DNA of 64,000 nucleotides, from assembly GCA_963711705.1 (NCBI GenBank), contig CAVQFM010000008.1, positions 310,001 to 374,000 of the forward strand, written 5' to 3'. The DNA comes from RYN-230 sp963711705 (GTDB lineage Bacteria > Actinomycetota > Actinomycetes > Streptosporangiales > Streptosporangiaceae). The notes below the pieces were generated by a model, which saw nothing but the letters and a program-made list of their open reading frames with translations, had not been told where the DNA came from and ran no database searches. Positions 8,178 through 16,277 of the stretch are shown piece by piece (position 1 is the first letter of the stretch; every line of letters starts with the position of its first letter). The position numbers and the translations under genes are program-made.

Positions 8178-8933
8178 ATGCCCGACGACGACCAGCCCGA
8201 TGTCCGGCGCCAGCAGCAGGCCACGTCGTTCGGGGCGGTGGCGGAGGCCTACGAGCGCGGCCGCCCGACCTACCCGGCCGAGGCCATCGACTGGCTGCTG
8301 CCCGCGGGCGCGACCCGGGTACTGGACCTGGCCGCGGGGACGGGGAAGCTGACCCGTCAGCTGGTCAGCCGGGGCCTCGACGTGGTCGCGGTTGAGCCGC
8401 TGGCCGGCATGCGGGAACAGCTGGCCAGCGCGGTCCCCGGGGTACCGGTGCGGGCCGGGACGGCCGAGCAGATCCCGCTGGCTGATGGCAGCGTGGATGC
8501 CGTGCTGGTCGCCCAGGCGTGGCACTGGGTCGATCCGTCCCGGGCGGTGCCGGAGGTGGCCCGGGTGCTGGCGCCCGGCGGCCAGCTCGGCCTGGTGTGG
8601 AACATCCGGGACGAGCAGGAGGACTGGGTGGCGCGGCTCGGCCGGATCCTGCACGACCCGGGTGAGCGGGACGAGGACCGCACCGGTGGGATCACCAGCC
8701 CGCCATTCGGGCCGGTCCAGCGGCTCACCGTACGGTGGGCACACCGGATCAGCCGGGCCGGGCTGCTGGACCTGGTCAGCTCGCGCAGCTACATCGCCAC
8801 GATGCCACCGGCCCAGCGCGAGCTGGTCCTGGCCGAGGTGGGCGAGCTGGCCGACACCCACCCGGCACTGGCCGGCCGGGAGGAGTTCCCGCTGCCCTAC
8901 GTGACCGAGTGCTTCCGCGCCGCGCTGCTCTGA
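8178..8933 (+). CDS. Class I SAM-dependent methyltransferase
   Basis: A 251-residue Rossmann-fold methyltransferase of the Methyltransf_11/UbiE type. Motif I is 'VLDLAAGTGKLT' near residues 40-51, the acidic residue ending strand beta-2 is in 'VVAVEPLAGM', motif II is 'GSVDAVLVAQAWHWVD', and motif III follows in 'VLAPGGQLGLVWN'. The 'AQAxHW' signature with flanking 'SFGAVAEAYERGRPTYP' is typical of a large family of small-molecule methyltransferases whose substrates are mostly unknown. An in-frame start 13 codons upstream (8139) exists, but homologues start near the ATG used here. The gene stands alone between divergent and downstream genes, so context gives no substrate. Confidence 0.85.
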   Translation: MPDDDQPDVRRQQQATSFGAVAEAYERGRPTYPAEAIDWLLPAGATRVLDLAAGTGKLTRQLVSRGLDVVAVEPLAGMREQLASAVPGVPVRAGTAEQIPLADGSVDAVLVAQAWHWVDPSRAVPEVARVLAPGGQLGLVWNIRDEQEDWVARLGRILHDPGERDEDRTGGITSPPFGPVQRLTVRWAHRISRAGLLDLVSSRSYIATMPPAQRELVLAEVGELADTHPALAGREEFPLPYVTECFRAALL

Positions 8934-8942
8934 CCGGCCGTC

Positions 8943-9053
8943 GCACCGGGCCCATCGCACCGGGCCCATCGCACCGGACGCCATCGCACCAGGCCATCCG
9001 CACGCGGGCCCGCACCAGGCCACCGCACCAGGCCCACCGCACCGTGGCATCGC
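8943..9053. repeat. Degenerate GC-rich tandem repeat
   Basis: The spacer after the methyltransferase is made of imperfect 12-14 nt units around 'ATCGCACCGGGCCC' and 'CGCACCAGGCCA', the first two nearly identical. It has no convincing coding frame. The units share composition, but not clear alignment, with the hairpin repeat at 8102. Confidence 0.5.
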
Positions 9054-9143
9054 GCGGCCAGCCCACCCCCGCCAGGACCGGCCTGGCCGTCAGGCCGGCG
9101 CGCCGTGGCGCAGAGTGTCGGTAGCTGGGCCTACCGTGAGAAT

Positions 9144-9974
9144 GTGATCATCCGGGACTGGGTTGCCGCGGCCTGGGCGCGCCTGCGCCATCCGCGCCGA
9201 CCAGGAATCCAGCGGCTGCCCTTTGACGCGGTCGAGTTCGTCATCGTCGACGTGGAGACGACCGGCTGGTCGCCGCGTGAGCACCGGATCACCGAGATCG
9301 GCGCGGTCCGGCTGCGCGGCGGGCAGGTTCAGGGCGAATTCACCGCCCTGGTCAACCCGGGCCAGCCCGTCCCGGACGACATCGTGGCGCTGACCGGCAT
9401 CAGCAACGAGATGGCCGCGGCCGCTCCCCCGCTGTGCACGGTGCTGCCCAGTTTCCTCGAGTTCGCCCGGGGCGGCGTGCTCACCGCGCACAACGCCCCG
9501 TTCGACATGGCCTTCCTGGCCGCCGCGTGCGCCGGCTGCGGGCTGTCCTGGCCGGCCGGGCCGGTACTGGACACGGTGGCCGTGGCGCGCCATGTGCTGG
9601 CCGACGGCGAGGTGCCCAACTGCAAGCTGGCCACGCTGGCGGACTTCTTCGGCGCCCCGGTCCGGCCGCGGCACCGGGCGCTCGCCGACGCCCAGGCGAC
9701 GGCCGCGGTGCTGACCAGCCTGCTGGGCCGGCTGACGGCTGGCGGCACGGCCACCCTGGCCCAGTTCCGGCGGGCCCAGGCCAAGCGCAGGCGGGCCGAG
9801 CGGCGGCGGGGCGGCGGGCCGCCCGGACCGGACCGGAGCGGGCCCGGGAGCAGGCTGCCGGACACCGCACTGCCGGAGAACGCACTGCCCGGCACCGCTG
9901 GGCCGGCCCGGGCCGCCCCCTGCGCCGCCGAGGCTGGCGGCGGACCGGTGCCGGGCGCCCGGCTGGCCCGCTGA
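9144..9974 (+). CDS. DEDDh 3'-5' exonuclease (DnaQ/PolIII epsilon-like)
   Basis: This protein has the three exonuclease motifs of the DnaQ superfamily: Exo I 'VDVETTG' near residue 35, Exo II 'TAHNAPFDMAF' near 115 and Exo III 'HRALADAQAT' near 175, giving the D-E-D-D-h metal-binding set. After the nuclease domain a basic, Pro/Gly/Ala-rich tail of about 90 residues looks disordered. The mycobacterial gene at this position (Rv2191) carries an extra UvrC-like endonuclease domain; that domain is absent here. GTG 9105 gives 13 more residues and cannot be excluded. The role is probably DNA repair or proofreading rather than being the replicase subunit. Confidence 0.85.
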   Translation: MIIRDWVAAAWARLRHPRRPGIQRLPFDAVEFVIVDVETTGWSPREHRITEIGAVRLRGGQVQGEFTALVNPGQPVPDDIVALTGISNEMAAAAPPLCTVLPSFLEFARGGVLTAHNAPFDMAFLAAACAGCGLSWPAGPVLDTVAVARHVLADGEVPNCKLATLADFFGAPVRPRHRALADAQATAAVLTSLLGRLTAGGTATLAQFRRAQAKRRRAERRRGGGPPGPDRSGPGSRLPDTALPENALPGTAGPARAAPCAAEAGGGPVPGARLAR

Positions 9975-10020
9975 GCAGCGGTACGCTTCGTCCCAGGCAA
10001 CGGCGCCGGAGGAGGCAGCA

Positions 10021-10305
10021 GTGATCACCGCGATCGTGCTGGTGAAGGCCGATGTGGCGCGGATCCCGGAGACCGCGGAGGCCATCGCGCAGATCCCGCA
10101 GGTGACCGAGGTCTACTCGGTGACCGGCGATTTCGACCTGGTGGCGCTGGTCCGGGTGCGCGCCCACGAGGAGCTGGCCGACGTGATCCCGGGCCGGCTG
10201 AACCGGGTTCCCGGGGTGACGCACACCGACACGCACATCGCGTTCCGCACCTACTCCCGGCACGACCTGGAAGCGGCCTTCGCGCTCGGCTACCAGAACA
10301 GCTGA
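10021..10305 (+). CDS. Stand-alone Lrp/AsnC ligand-binding (RAM) domain protein
   Basis: The 94 residues correspond only to the C-terminal RAM domain of Lrp/AsnC regulators: beta-alpha-beta folds with 'VYSVTGDFDLVALVRV' and 'TDTHIAFRTYSRHDLEAAF'. No helix-turn-helix is present. Such single-domain proteins oligomerise and bind amino acids, and are common in Actinobacteria. The GTG is preceded by GGAGGAGG with good spacing. The gene is convergent with trpD (7 nt between stops), hinting at a link with amino-acid status, which is inference. Confidence 0.85.
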   Translation: MITAIVLVKADVARIPETAEAIAQIPQVTEVYSVTGDFDLVALVRVRAHEELADVIPGRLNRVPGVTHTDTHIAFRTYSRHDLEAAFALGYQNS

Positions 10306-10312
10306 GCAGCGG

Positions 10313-11374
10313 TCAGCCGGACCGCCCGGCGAGTTCCTGGCTGCGCGCCACCCAGCGGTCCAGCAGGTCAGCCGCGGCCCCCGAGTCCAGCGCGGCCGCG
10401 GCCCGGCTGAACGCCTCGGCCATGGCCTTGCCCAGTGCCTCGGCGCTGGGCACCCCGGCCGCGGCGGCCAGCGCCGCAGCCGCGTTGAGCGCAACCGTGT
10501 CCCGTACCGGGCCCGGGGTCCCGGTGAAGACCGCGCGGGCCACCGCGGCGTTGTGCGTACTGTCCCCGCCCCGCAGGTCTTCCGGCCGGGCCCGGCCCAG
10601 GTTGAGCGCGACCGCCGGGTCGAAAACCGTCCGCTCCACCGTGCCGCCGTTCACCACCCAGACCGTCGAGGTGGTGGTCGGGGTCAGCTCGTCCAGGCCA
10701 TCGTCGCCGTGGAATACCAGCGCGCTGCACCCCCGCCCGGCCAGCACCCCCGCGATGACCTCGCCCATCCGCGGATCGGCCACGCCCACCGCCTGCGCAG
10801 CGGGCCGCGCCGGGTTGGTCACCGGGCCGAGGAAGTTGAACACGGTGGGCACGCCGAGCTCGCTGCGCGCCACCGAGGCGTACCGCAGGGCCGGGTGATA
10901 GAGCGGCGCGAACAGGAAACAGATGCCGGTCTCCTCGGCCAGCCGCGCGCTGGCCTGCGGCGGCAGGTCGATGGCCACGCCGAGCGCCTCGAGCACGTCG
11001 GCGGCCCCGCAGCTGGAGGAGGCAGCGCGATTCCCGTGCTTGACCACCCGGGCCCCGGCCGCCGCGGCCACGATCGCGCCCATCGTGGAGATGTTGACCG
11101 TGTGCGCGCCATCTCCCCCGGTGCCGACCAGGTCCACCACCGGGCCAGGCACGTCGATCGGGGTAGCGTGCCGCAGCATCGCCTGGGCCAGCCCGGTCAT
11201 CTCGCTGACCGTCTCACCCTTGATCCGCAGGGCCACGCCGAACCCGGCGACCTGGACGGGCGTGGCCGCGCCGTCCATGATCTCGTCCATCGCCCACGCG
11301 GCCTCGTCCGGGCTGAGCGTCTCGCCCTTGATCAGCGCGCCGATCAGGGCGGGCCAGGACGGCGTCCGGTGCAT
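10313..11374 (-). CDS. trpD: Anthranilate phosphoribosyltransferase
   Basis: This 353-residue enzyme catalyses the second tryptophan-specific step, joining anthranilate to PRPP. The PRPP-binding glycine motif 'GTGGDGAHTVNIST' is near residue 87, followed by 'KHGNRAASSSCGAADVLEALG', where the TrpD signature KHGNR and SSxxGxxD lie. The metal-site acidic pair is seen in 'GDDGLDELT'. The C-terminal half is colinear with known TrpD proteins. The ATG has AAGGGG 6 nt upstream. As in Mycobacterium and Streptomyces, trpD is separated from the other trp genes and sits beside ctaE-qcrCAB. Confidence 0.95.
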   Translation of the reverse strand: MHRTPSWPALIGALIKGETLSPDEAAWAMDEIMDGAATPVQVAGFGVALRIKGETVSEMTGLAQAMLRHATPIDVPGPVVDLVGTGGDGAHTVNISTMGAIVAAAAGARVVKHGNRAASSSCGAADVLEALGVAIDLPPQASARLAEETGICFLFAPLYHPALRYASVARSELGVPTVFNFLGPVTNPARPAAQAVGVADPRMGEVIAGVLAGRGCSALVFHGDDGLDELTPTTTSTVWVVNGGTVERTVFDPAVALNLGRARPEDLRGGDSTHNAAVARAVFTGTPGPVRDTVALNAAAALAAAAGVPSAEALGKAMAEAFSRAAAALDSGAAADLLDRWVARSQELAGRSG

Positions 11375-11401
11375 TGCGGCCCCTTCGCCAGCAAGCTCAG
11401 C

Positions 11402-11800
11402 TCACGCCTGGGCGGAGAGCTGCCCGGCGCGCTGCCGCATGACGCCCGCCAGGGCCGCGGCGAACGCCACCGGGTCGATCGGGTGGCTGGTCACGGCGTC
11501 CGCCCCGGACCAGGTGGCCAGCCAGCCGTCGTCGGCCCGGCCGATCACCAGCAGCACCGGCGGGCAGTCGTGGATCTCGTCCTTGGCCTGGCGGCACACG
11601 CCCATGCCGCCCGCGGGCTGCGCCTCGCCGTCCAGCACCATGACGTCCACCCCGCGCGCGTCGAGCAGCCGGAACAGGGCCGGCTCGGTGGCCACCGGGA
11701 TGATCTCGGCTTCGGGCACGTCGGGCGCGGGCCGGCGGCCGATGGCGAGCTGTATCCGGGCCCTGGTGTCCGCATCATGGCTGTAAACGACTACCTTCAT
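11402..11800 (-). CDS. Atypical stand-alone response-regulator receiver protein
   Basis: A 132-residue CheY-like domain without an output domain. The likely phosphoacceptor Asp sits in 'DVMVLDGEAQPAGG'. The usual paired N-terminal acids read 'SHDAD', and the conserved Lys before the cis-Pro is replaced by His ('SHPIDP'), so classical phosphorylation chemistry is doubtful. It is divergent from ctaE with 67 nt between the starts and lies just upstream of trpD (27 nt), probably in the same unit. No histidine kinase lies near. A non-canonical signalling role is an inference. Confidence 0.75.
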   Translation of the reverse strand: MKVVVYSHDADTRARIQLAIGRRPAPDVPEAEIIPVATEPALFRLLDARGVDVMVLDGEAQPAGGMGVCRQAKDEIHDCPPVLLVIGRADDGWLATWSGADAVTSHPIDPVAFAAALAGVMRQRAGQLSAQA

Positions 11801-11867
11801 GAACTGGATGGTACCGACACGGGGGGTCGGCCGACGCTCGCCTACGGGTTGTCGTAATAATGAGCGC

Positions 11868-12515
11868 GTGGCCACCGCATCCGTCACCGAGAAGGCACCC
11901 ACTCCGCGCCCGCCATCGGCCCGGCCGAACCTGGTCAGCGTGGGCACCATCATCTGGCTGTCCTCGGAGCTCATGTTCTTCGCGGCGCTGTTCGCGATGT
12001 ACTTCACCATCCGCTCGGTGGACAAGGGCGAAGGCCTTCCCTGGCCGGGTGCGCACCTCGATCTGACCCTGGGCTCGATCAACACCACCGTGCTGCTGCT
12101 GTCCAGCGTCACCTGCCAGCTCGGGGTGTTCGCCGTGGAGCGCGGCCAGATCGGCCGGGCGGGCCGGATCTGGCAGGTGTCACGCTGGGGCCTGCGCGAG
12201 TGGTACTGGCTGTCGTTCCTGATGGGCCTGTACTTCGTGCTGGGCCAGGGCTATGAGTACCTGAGCCTGATCCGCGATGAGCACCTGACCCTGAGCTCCA
12301 GCGCCTACGGGTCGGTGTTCTACATCCCCACCGGGTTCCACGGCCTGCACGTGACCGGCGGGCTCCTCGCGTTCCTGTTCGTGCTGGGCCGCACCTACGT
12401 GGCCAAGACCTTCACCCACGAGCAGCAGGTCAGCGCGATCGTCGTCTCCTACTACTGGCACTTCGTGGACGTGGTGTGGATCGGCCTGTTCACCACGATC
12501 TACCTCATCCACTAG
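11868..12515 (+). CDS. ctaE: Cytochrome c oxidase subunit III
   Basis: The 215-residue subunit III of aa3 oxidase has five predicted transmembrane helices and the family signatures 'SSELMFFAALFAMYFTIRS', 'FHGLHVTGG' and 'YYWHFVDVVWIGLF'. The five-helix form is the actinobacterial one, lacking the first two helices of mitochondrial subunit III. GTG 11868 begins 'VATASVTEK'; an upstream in-frame ATG at 11799 is rejected because it overlaps the divergent promoter region. It leads the ctaE-qcrC-qcrA-qcrB cluster, so oxidase and bcc components are expressed together, as expected for a bcc-aa3 supercomplex. Confidence 0.95.
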   Translation: MATASVTEKAPTPRPPSARPNLVSVGTIIWLSSELMFFAALFAMYFTIRSVDKGEGLPWPGAHLDLTLGSINTTVLLLSSVTCQLGVFAVERGQIGRAGRIWQVSRWGLREWYWLSFLMGLYFVLGQGYEYLSLIRDEHLTLSSSAYGSVFYIPTGFHGLHVTGGLLAFLFVLGRTYVAKTFTHEQQVSAIVVSYYWHFVDVVWIGLFTTIYLIH

Positions 12516-12592
12516 CGCGACTGGCCGGATGCATGACCAGACGCGGTTCCTCCCCTAAACCAGAAGAGCACTGACCAGAAGACGAGGCAGCA

Positions 12593-13393
12593 GTGAGCTG
12601 GATCACCATGCGGCGGCGCCCGATCGCCGGATACGCCGTGGTGCTGCTTGGGCTCATCGGAATTGGCGGCACGTACGCGGCGCTCACCGCGCACGGCAGC
12701 CCGGCCAGCGCGGCCGGGAATGCCGCCAACCCGCAGCAGATCGCCCAGGGCCGCACGCTCTTCGTGCAGAACTGCTCCAGCTGCCACGGGCTGATGGCCC
12801 AGGGCACGGCCACCGGCCCGAGCCTGATCGGGGTCGGTGGCGCTGCGGTCTACTTCCAGGTCAGCACCGGCCGGATGCCCGCCAAGGAACTTGAGGCCGA
12901 GATGGCGCGCAAGCCACCGGTGTTCAACGACCAGCAGACGCGGGCCATCGCCGCCTACATCCAGGCCCTGGGCGGCGGTCCGCCCATCCCGTCCGCGGCC
13001 CAGGTGAGCACGGCCGGCGCTGACCCCGGCCTGGGCCAGGAACTGTTCACCGAGAACTGCTCGCAGTGCCACAACTTCGTGGGCGCTGGCGGGGCGCTGA
13101 CCTACGGGAAATACGCGCCCGCCCTCACTGCGTCCACGCCGACCCAGATTTACACGGCCATGCAGACTGGCCCGGAGGCCATGCCCGTGTTCAACGACGG
13201 CACGATTACTCCCAGTCAGAAGCGCGATATCATCGCGTACGTCACGCAGACGCGCTCAGAGCCGAACCCGGGCGGGTTCAGTCTCGGCCGCATCGGGCCG
13301 GTGACCGAGGGGCTGGTCGGCTGGATTGGCGGGATCGGGGCGCTGATTCTGGCCTCGATGTGGATTACGGCAAAGCGCAGGTCACACCGATGA
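12593..13393 (+). CDS. qcrC: Cytochrome bc1 complex dihaem cytochrome c subunit
   Basis: A 266-residue dihaem cytochrome cc with CxxCH motifs 'CSSCH' (about residue 62) and 'CSQCH' (about residue 156) and likely axial methionines in 'TGRMPAKE' and 'PEAMPVFND'. An N-terminal hydrophobic anchor lies at residues 10-28 and a C-terminal transmembrane helix near 240-258, so it faces the outside of the membrane. In Actinobacteria this subunit passes electrons directly from the bc1 part to the aa3 oxidase without free cytochrome c. The stop overlaps the qcrA start (ATGA), indicating translational coupling. Confidence 0.95.
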   Translation: MSWITMRRRPIAGYAVVLLGLIGIGGTYAALTAHGSPASAAGNAANPQQIAQGRTLFVQNCSSCHGLMAQGTATGPSLIGVGGAAVYFQVSTGRMPAKELEAEMARKPPVFNDQQTRAIAAYIQALGGGPPIPSAAQVSTAGADPGLGQELFTENCSQCHNFVGAGGALTYGKYAPALTASTPTQIYTAMQTGPEAMPVFNDGTITPSQKRDIIAYVTQTRSEPNPGGFSLGRIGPVTEGLVGWIGGIGALILASMWITAKRRSHR

Positions 13394-14466
13394 GCGGCAC
13401 TGGCGAGCACGGCCCGGACGTCTCCCTGCCCGAGGGCGCTGAGGAGCGGTCACGGGCCCCGCACCGGGTGATCGGCACGCCGCCCCCCGCCGAGGAGCGG
13501 ACGCTGCTGGGTACGGCCGGTGCGGACACCCCGCCCCCGGCTCCGCGCGAACTGCCCGCCGACCCGGAGGACATGGCCGGCGCCAAGCGCGCCGAGCGGA
13601 TCGTGGCGGCGCTGTTCATCCTGTCCATGCTGGCGGGCATCGGGTTTATCGCGGCCTACATCGGCCTGCCGGTCGGCCACTCACTGGTCCGGGTGCTGCG
13701 GTCCAACCTGGCCCTGGGCACCTCCATGGCGGTCGCGTTCCTCGCCCTGGCGGTAGGTGCGGTCATCTGGGTCCGGCGGCTGATGCCGGACGTGGAGCGC
13801 ACCGAGGACCGGCACCCGATGCGCTCGCCCGAGCCGGACCGGGAAGCGTTCGTGGAGACGTTCCGCGAGGGCGCGGACACCAGCCAGTTCGTCAAGCGGC
13901 CGATCCTGCGCCGGACCCTGATCGCGGCCAGCATTCCGCTCGGGCTGGCGCCCATCGTGCTGTTCCGGGACCTCGGCCCGCTGCCCGGGACCACGCTGCG
14001 GCACACCGTGTGGCGCAAGGGGCTGCGGCTGACCATCGCGGCCACCAACGCCCCGATCCGCCCGGCCGACTTCGACTCCCCCGGCGGAATGATCACCGTC
14101 ATCCCCGAGGGCTACCAGGACAACGACGACGAGATCGCCAAGGCCGCGGTGATCATCATCAAGTTCGAGCCGGGGCAGCTCAAGCACCCGACCAACCTGA
14201 ACTGGACGGTGGACAACATCGTCGCCTACTCGAAGATCTGCACCCACGTCGGCTGCCCGGTGGCACTGTACGAGCAGACCACCCACCACATCCTGTGCCC
14301 GTGCCACCAGTCCACGTTCGAGGCCACCCAGGGCGCCACGGTGCTGTTCGGCCCGGCTAACCGGCCCCTGCCGCAGCTGCCGATGGGCACGGACTCCGAG
14401 GGGTATCTGGTGGCGCTGAGCGACTTCAAGGAGCCGGTCGGCCCAAGCTTCTGGGAGCGGGGATGA
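13390..14466 (+). CDS. qcrA: Rieske iron-sulfur subunit of the bc1 complex
   Basis: This 358-residue protein carries the [2Fe-2S] ligand motifs 'CTHVGCP' and 'CPCHQS' near residues 280 and 300. Unlike mitochondrial Rieske proteins it has three predicted transmembrane helices, two around residues 70-125 and one near 175-195, the usual actinobacterial form. The first 60 residues are Pro/Glu-rich and probably cytoplasmic and disordered. It overlaps both neighbours by 4 nt (ATGA), so qcrC-qcrA-qcrB is one tightly coupled operon. Confidence 0.95.
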   Translation: MSGTGEHGPDVSLPEGAEERSRAPHRVIGTPPPAEERTLLGTAGADTPPPAPRELPADPEDMAGAKRAERIVAALFILSMLAGIGFIAAYIGLPVGHSLVRVLRSNLALGTSMAVAFLALAVGAVIWVRRLMPDVERTEDRHPMRSPEPDREAFVETFREGADTSQFVKRPILRRTLIAASIPLGLAPIVLFRDLGPLPGTTLRHTVWRKGLRLTIAATNAPIRPADFDSPGGMITVIPEGYQDNDDEIAKAAVIIIKFEPGQLKHPTNLNWTVDNIVAYSKICTHVGCPVALYEQTTHHILCPCHQSTFEATQGATVLFGPANRPLPQLPMGTDSEGYLVALSDFKEPVGPSFWERG

Positions 14467-16196
14467 GCAGTATCAACGGGGCTCCTGAGGGCCCGGTCGC
14501 CAAGCTGCTGGGGGGCACCGGGACGTTCCTGGACGACCGGCTGCACGCGGCCAAGGGGACCCGGACCTTCCTCCGGAAGGTGTTCCCGGACCACTGGTCG
14601 TTCCTGCTCGGCGAGATCGCGCTCTACTCGTTCATCATCCTGCTGCTCACCGGCACGTTCCTGACGTTCTTCTTCAAGCCCAGCATGACGTCGATGATCT
14701 ACCACGGGACCTACACCAAGCTCGACGGCGTGCGGATGAGCGAGGCCTACGCGTCCACGCTGAACATCAGCTTCGACGTGCGCGGCGGGCTGCTCATGCG
14801 GCAGATCCACCACTGGGCGGCGAACCTGTTCCTGGCCGCGATCATGATTCACATGATCCGGATCTTCTTCACCGGCGCCTACCGCAAGCCGCGCGAGCTC
14901 AACTGGCTCATCGGGATCGTGATGTTCACGCTGGCCCTGCTGGAGGGCCTGTTCGGCTACTCACTGCCCGACGACCTGCTGTCCGGCACTGGCCTGCGGA
15001 TCCTGGAAGGCGTGCTCCTCGGCATCCCGATCGTCGGCACCTATGGGTCGTTCTTCCTGTTCGGCGGGCAGTTCCCGGGTCATGACATCGTCCCGCGGCT
15101 GTACATCATCCACGTGCTGCTGATCCCCGCGCTGCTGCTCGCCCTGATCAGCGCGCATCTGTTCCTGATGTTCCACCAGAAGCACACCCAGATGCCGGGC
15201 AAGGGGCGCACCAGCTATAACGTGGTCGGCCAGCCGATGTACCCGTACTTCATGGCCAAGACCGGGGCATTCTTCCTGTTCATCTTCGGCGTGCTGGCCC
15301 TGCTGTCCACGTTCGCCCAGATCAACCCGATCTGGCTGTACGGGCCGTATAACCCGGCGGAGATATCCGCGGGCTCGCAGCCCGACTTCTACATGGGGTT
15401 CCTCGAAGGCTCACTCCGCGTGATGCCCAACTGGTCGTGGAACCTGTGGGGGCATACCTTTGCCTGGGACGTGCTCATCCCGGCGCTGGTGCCGCTGGGG
15501 CTGATCTTCACCGGCGCCGCGCTCTGGCCGTTCCTGGAACGCTGGCTCACCGGCGACCAGCTGGAGCACCACGTCAACGACCGGCCGCGGAACGCGGCCA
15601 CCCGGACTGGGATCGGCGTGGCCGTGGTGACGTTCTGGGGGATCCTGTGGCTGGAAGGCGCCAACGACGTCATCGCCGACCACTTCAGTATCTCGCTGTA
15701 CCTCACCACGGAGATCGCCCGGTACGCGGTCTTGATCGGCCCGATCGTCGCGTACTGGGTGACCAAGCGGATCTGCCTCGGCCTGCAGCGCAAGGACGCG
15801 CAGTCGCTGCTGCACGGCTACGAGACCGGCATCGTCCGGATGACCCCCGAGGGTGAGTTCGTCGAGCAAGAGCGGCCCCTGCCGGAAGAGGACCGCGCGG
15901 TGCTGGCCGCCCGGCAGGACTACGCGATCCCGCTGCCCGCGGCGGACGAAGGCGCGGACGGGGTGCCCGCGCCGGGCACCCGGGGCGCGGTCGGCAAGCT
16001 CCGGCTGCGGTTCGCCCGCGTGCTGCTCGAAGGGGCACCGCCGGCCGGTGACGGCCACGGGAACGGGCACGGCAACGGCCACGGCGCCATCGGTCAGGGC
16101 GAACCCGAGCGCGCCGCCGTGACCGCCGGCGACGGCCCGTCGTCCGGGGCCAGCCCGGATCACCCCGCCGACGGCCCCAGCACCGACTCCGAGTAG
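14463..16196 (+). CDS. qcrB: Cytochrome b subunit of the bc1 complex
   Basis: The 577-residue cytochrome b has the two-histidine haem motifs: 'QIHHWAANLFLAAIMIHMIRIFF' (split here, about residues 116-138) and a second pair in the 'YIIHVLLIPALLLALISAHLFLMFHQKHT' helix near 215-240. The quinol-site region 'NPAEISAGSQPDFYMGFLEG' follows. It takes electrons from menaquinol and is the target of Q203-type inhibitors in mycobacteria. The C-terminal 110 residues are a hydrophilic, cytoplasmic extension with a 'GHGNGHGNGHG' His/Gly repeat near residue 537, not part of the catalytic core. Confidence 0.95.
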   Translation: MSSINGAPEGPVAKLLGGTGTFLDDRLHAAKGTRTFLRKVFPDHWSFLLGEIALYSFIILLLTGTFLTFFFKPSMTSMIYHGTYTKLDGVRMSEAYASTLNISFDVRGGLLMRQIHHWAANLFLAAIMIHMIRIFFTGAYRKPRELNWLIGIVMFTLALLEGLFGYSLPDDLLSGTGLRILEGVLLGIPIVGTYGSFFLFGGQFPGHDIVPRLYIIHVLLIPALLLALISAHLFLMFHQKHTQMPGKGRTSYNVVGQPMYPYFMAKTGAFFLFIFGVLALLSTFAQINPIWLYGPYNPAEISAGSQPDFYMGFLEGSLRVMPNWSWNLWGHTFAWDVLIPALVPLGLIFTGAALWPFLERWLTGDQLEHHVNDRPRNAATRTGIGVAVVTFWGILWLEGANDVIADHFSISLYLTTEIARYAVLIGPIVAYWVTKRICLGLQRKDAQSLLHGYETGIVRMTPEGEFVEQERPLPEEDRAVLAARQDYAIPLPAADEGADGVPAPGTRGAVGKLRLRFARVLLEGAPPAGDGHGNGHGNGHGAIGQGEPERAAVTAGDGPSSGASPDHPADGPSTDSE

Positions 16197-16212
16197 CCTG
16201 CACCCGCCCCAG

Positions 16213-16259
16213 CCCGGCCCCCCACCTGTGGACGTGGCCGGGTTAGGGGACGGGCCGGG
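16213..16259. terminator. Weak candidate terminator between qcrB and L,D-transpeptidase
   Basis: CCCGGCCC (16213-16220) can pair with GGGCCGGG (16252-16259) across a 31-nt loop in the 81-nt gap between convergent genes. The long loop makes this a modest candidate. Confidence 0.3.
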
Positions 16260-16277
16260 GTTACCGGCAGGGCCGGG

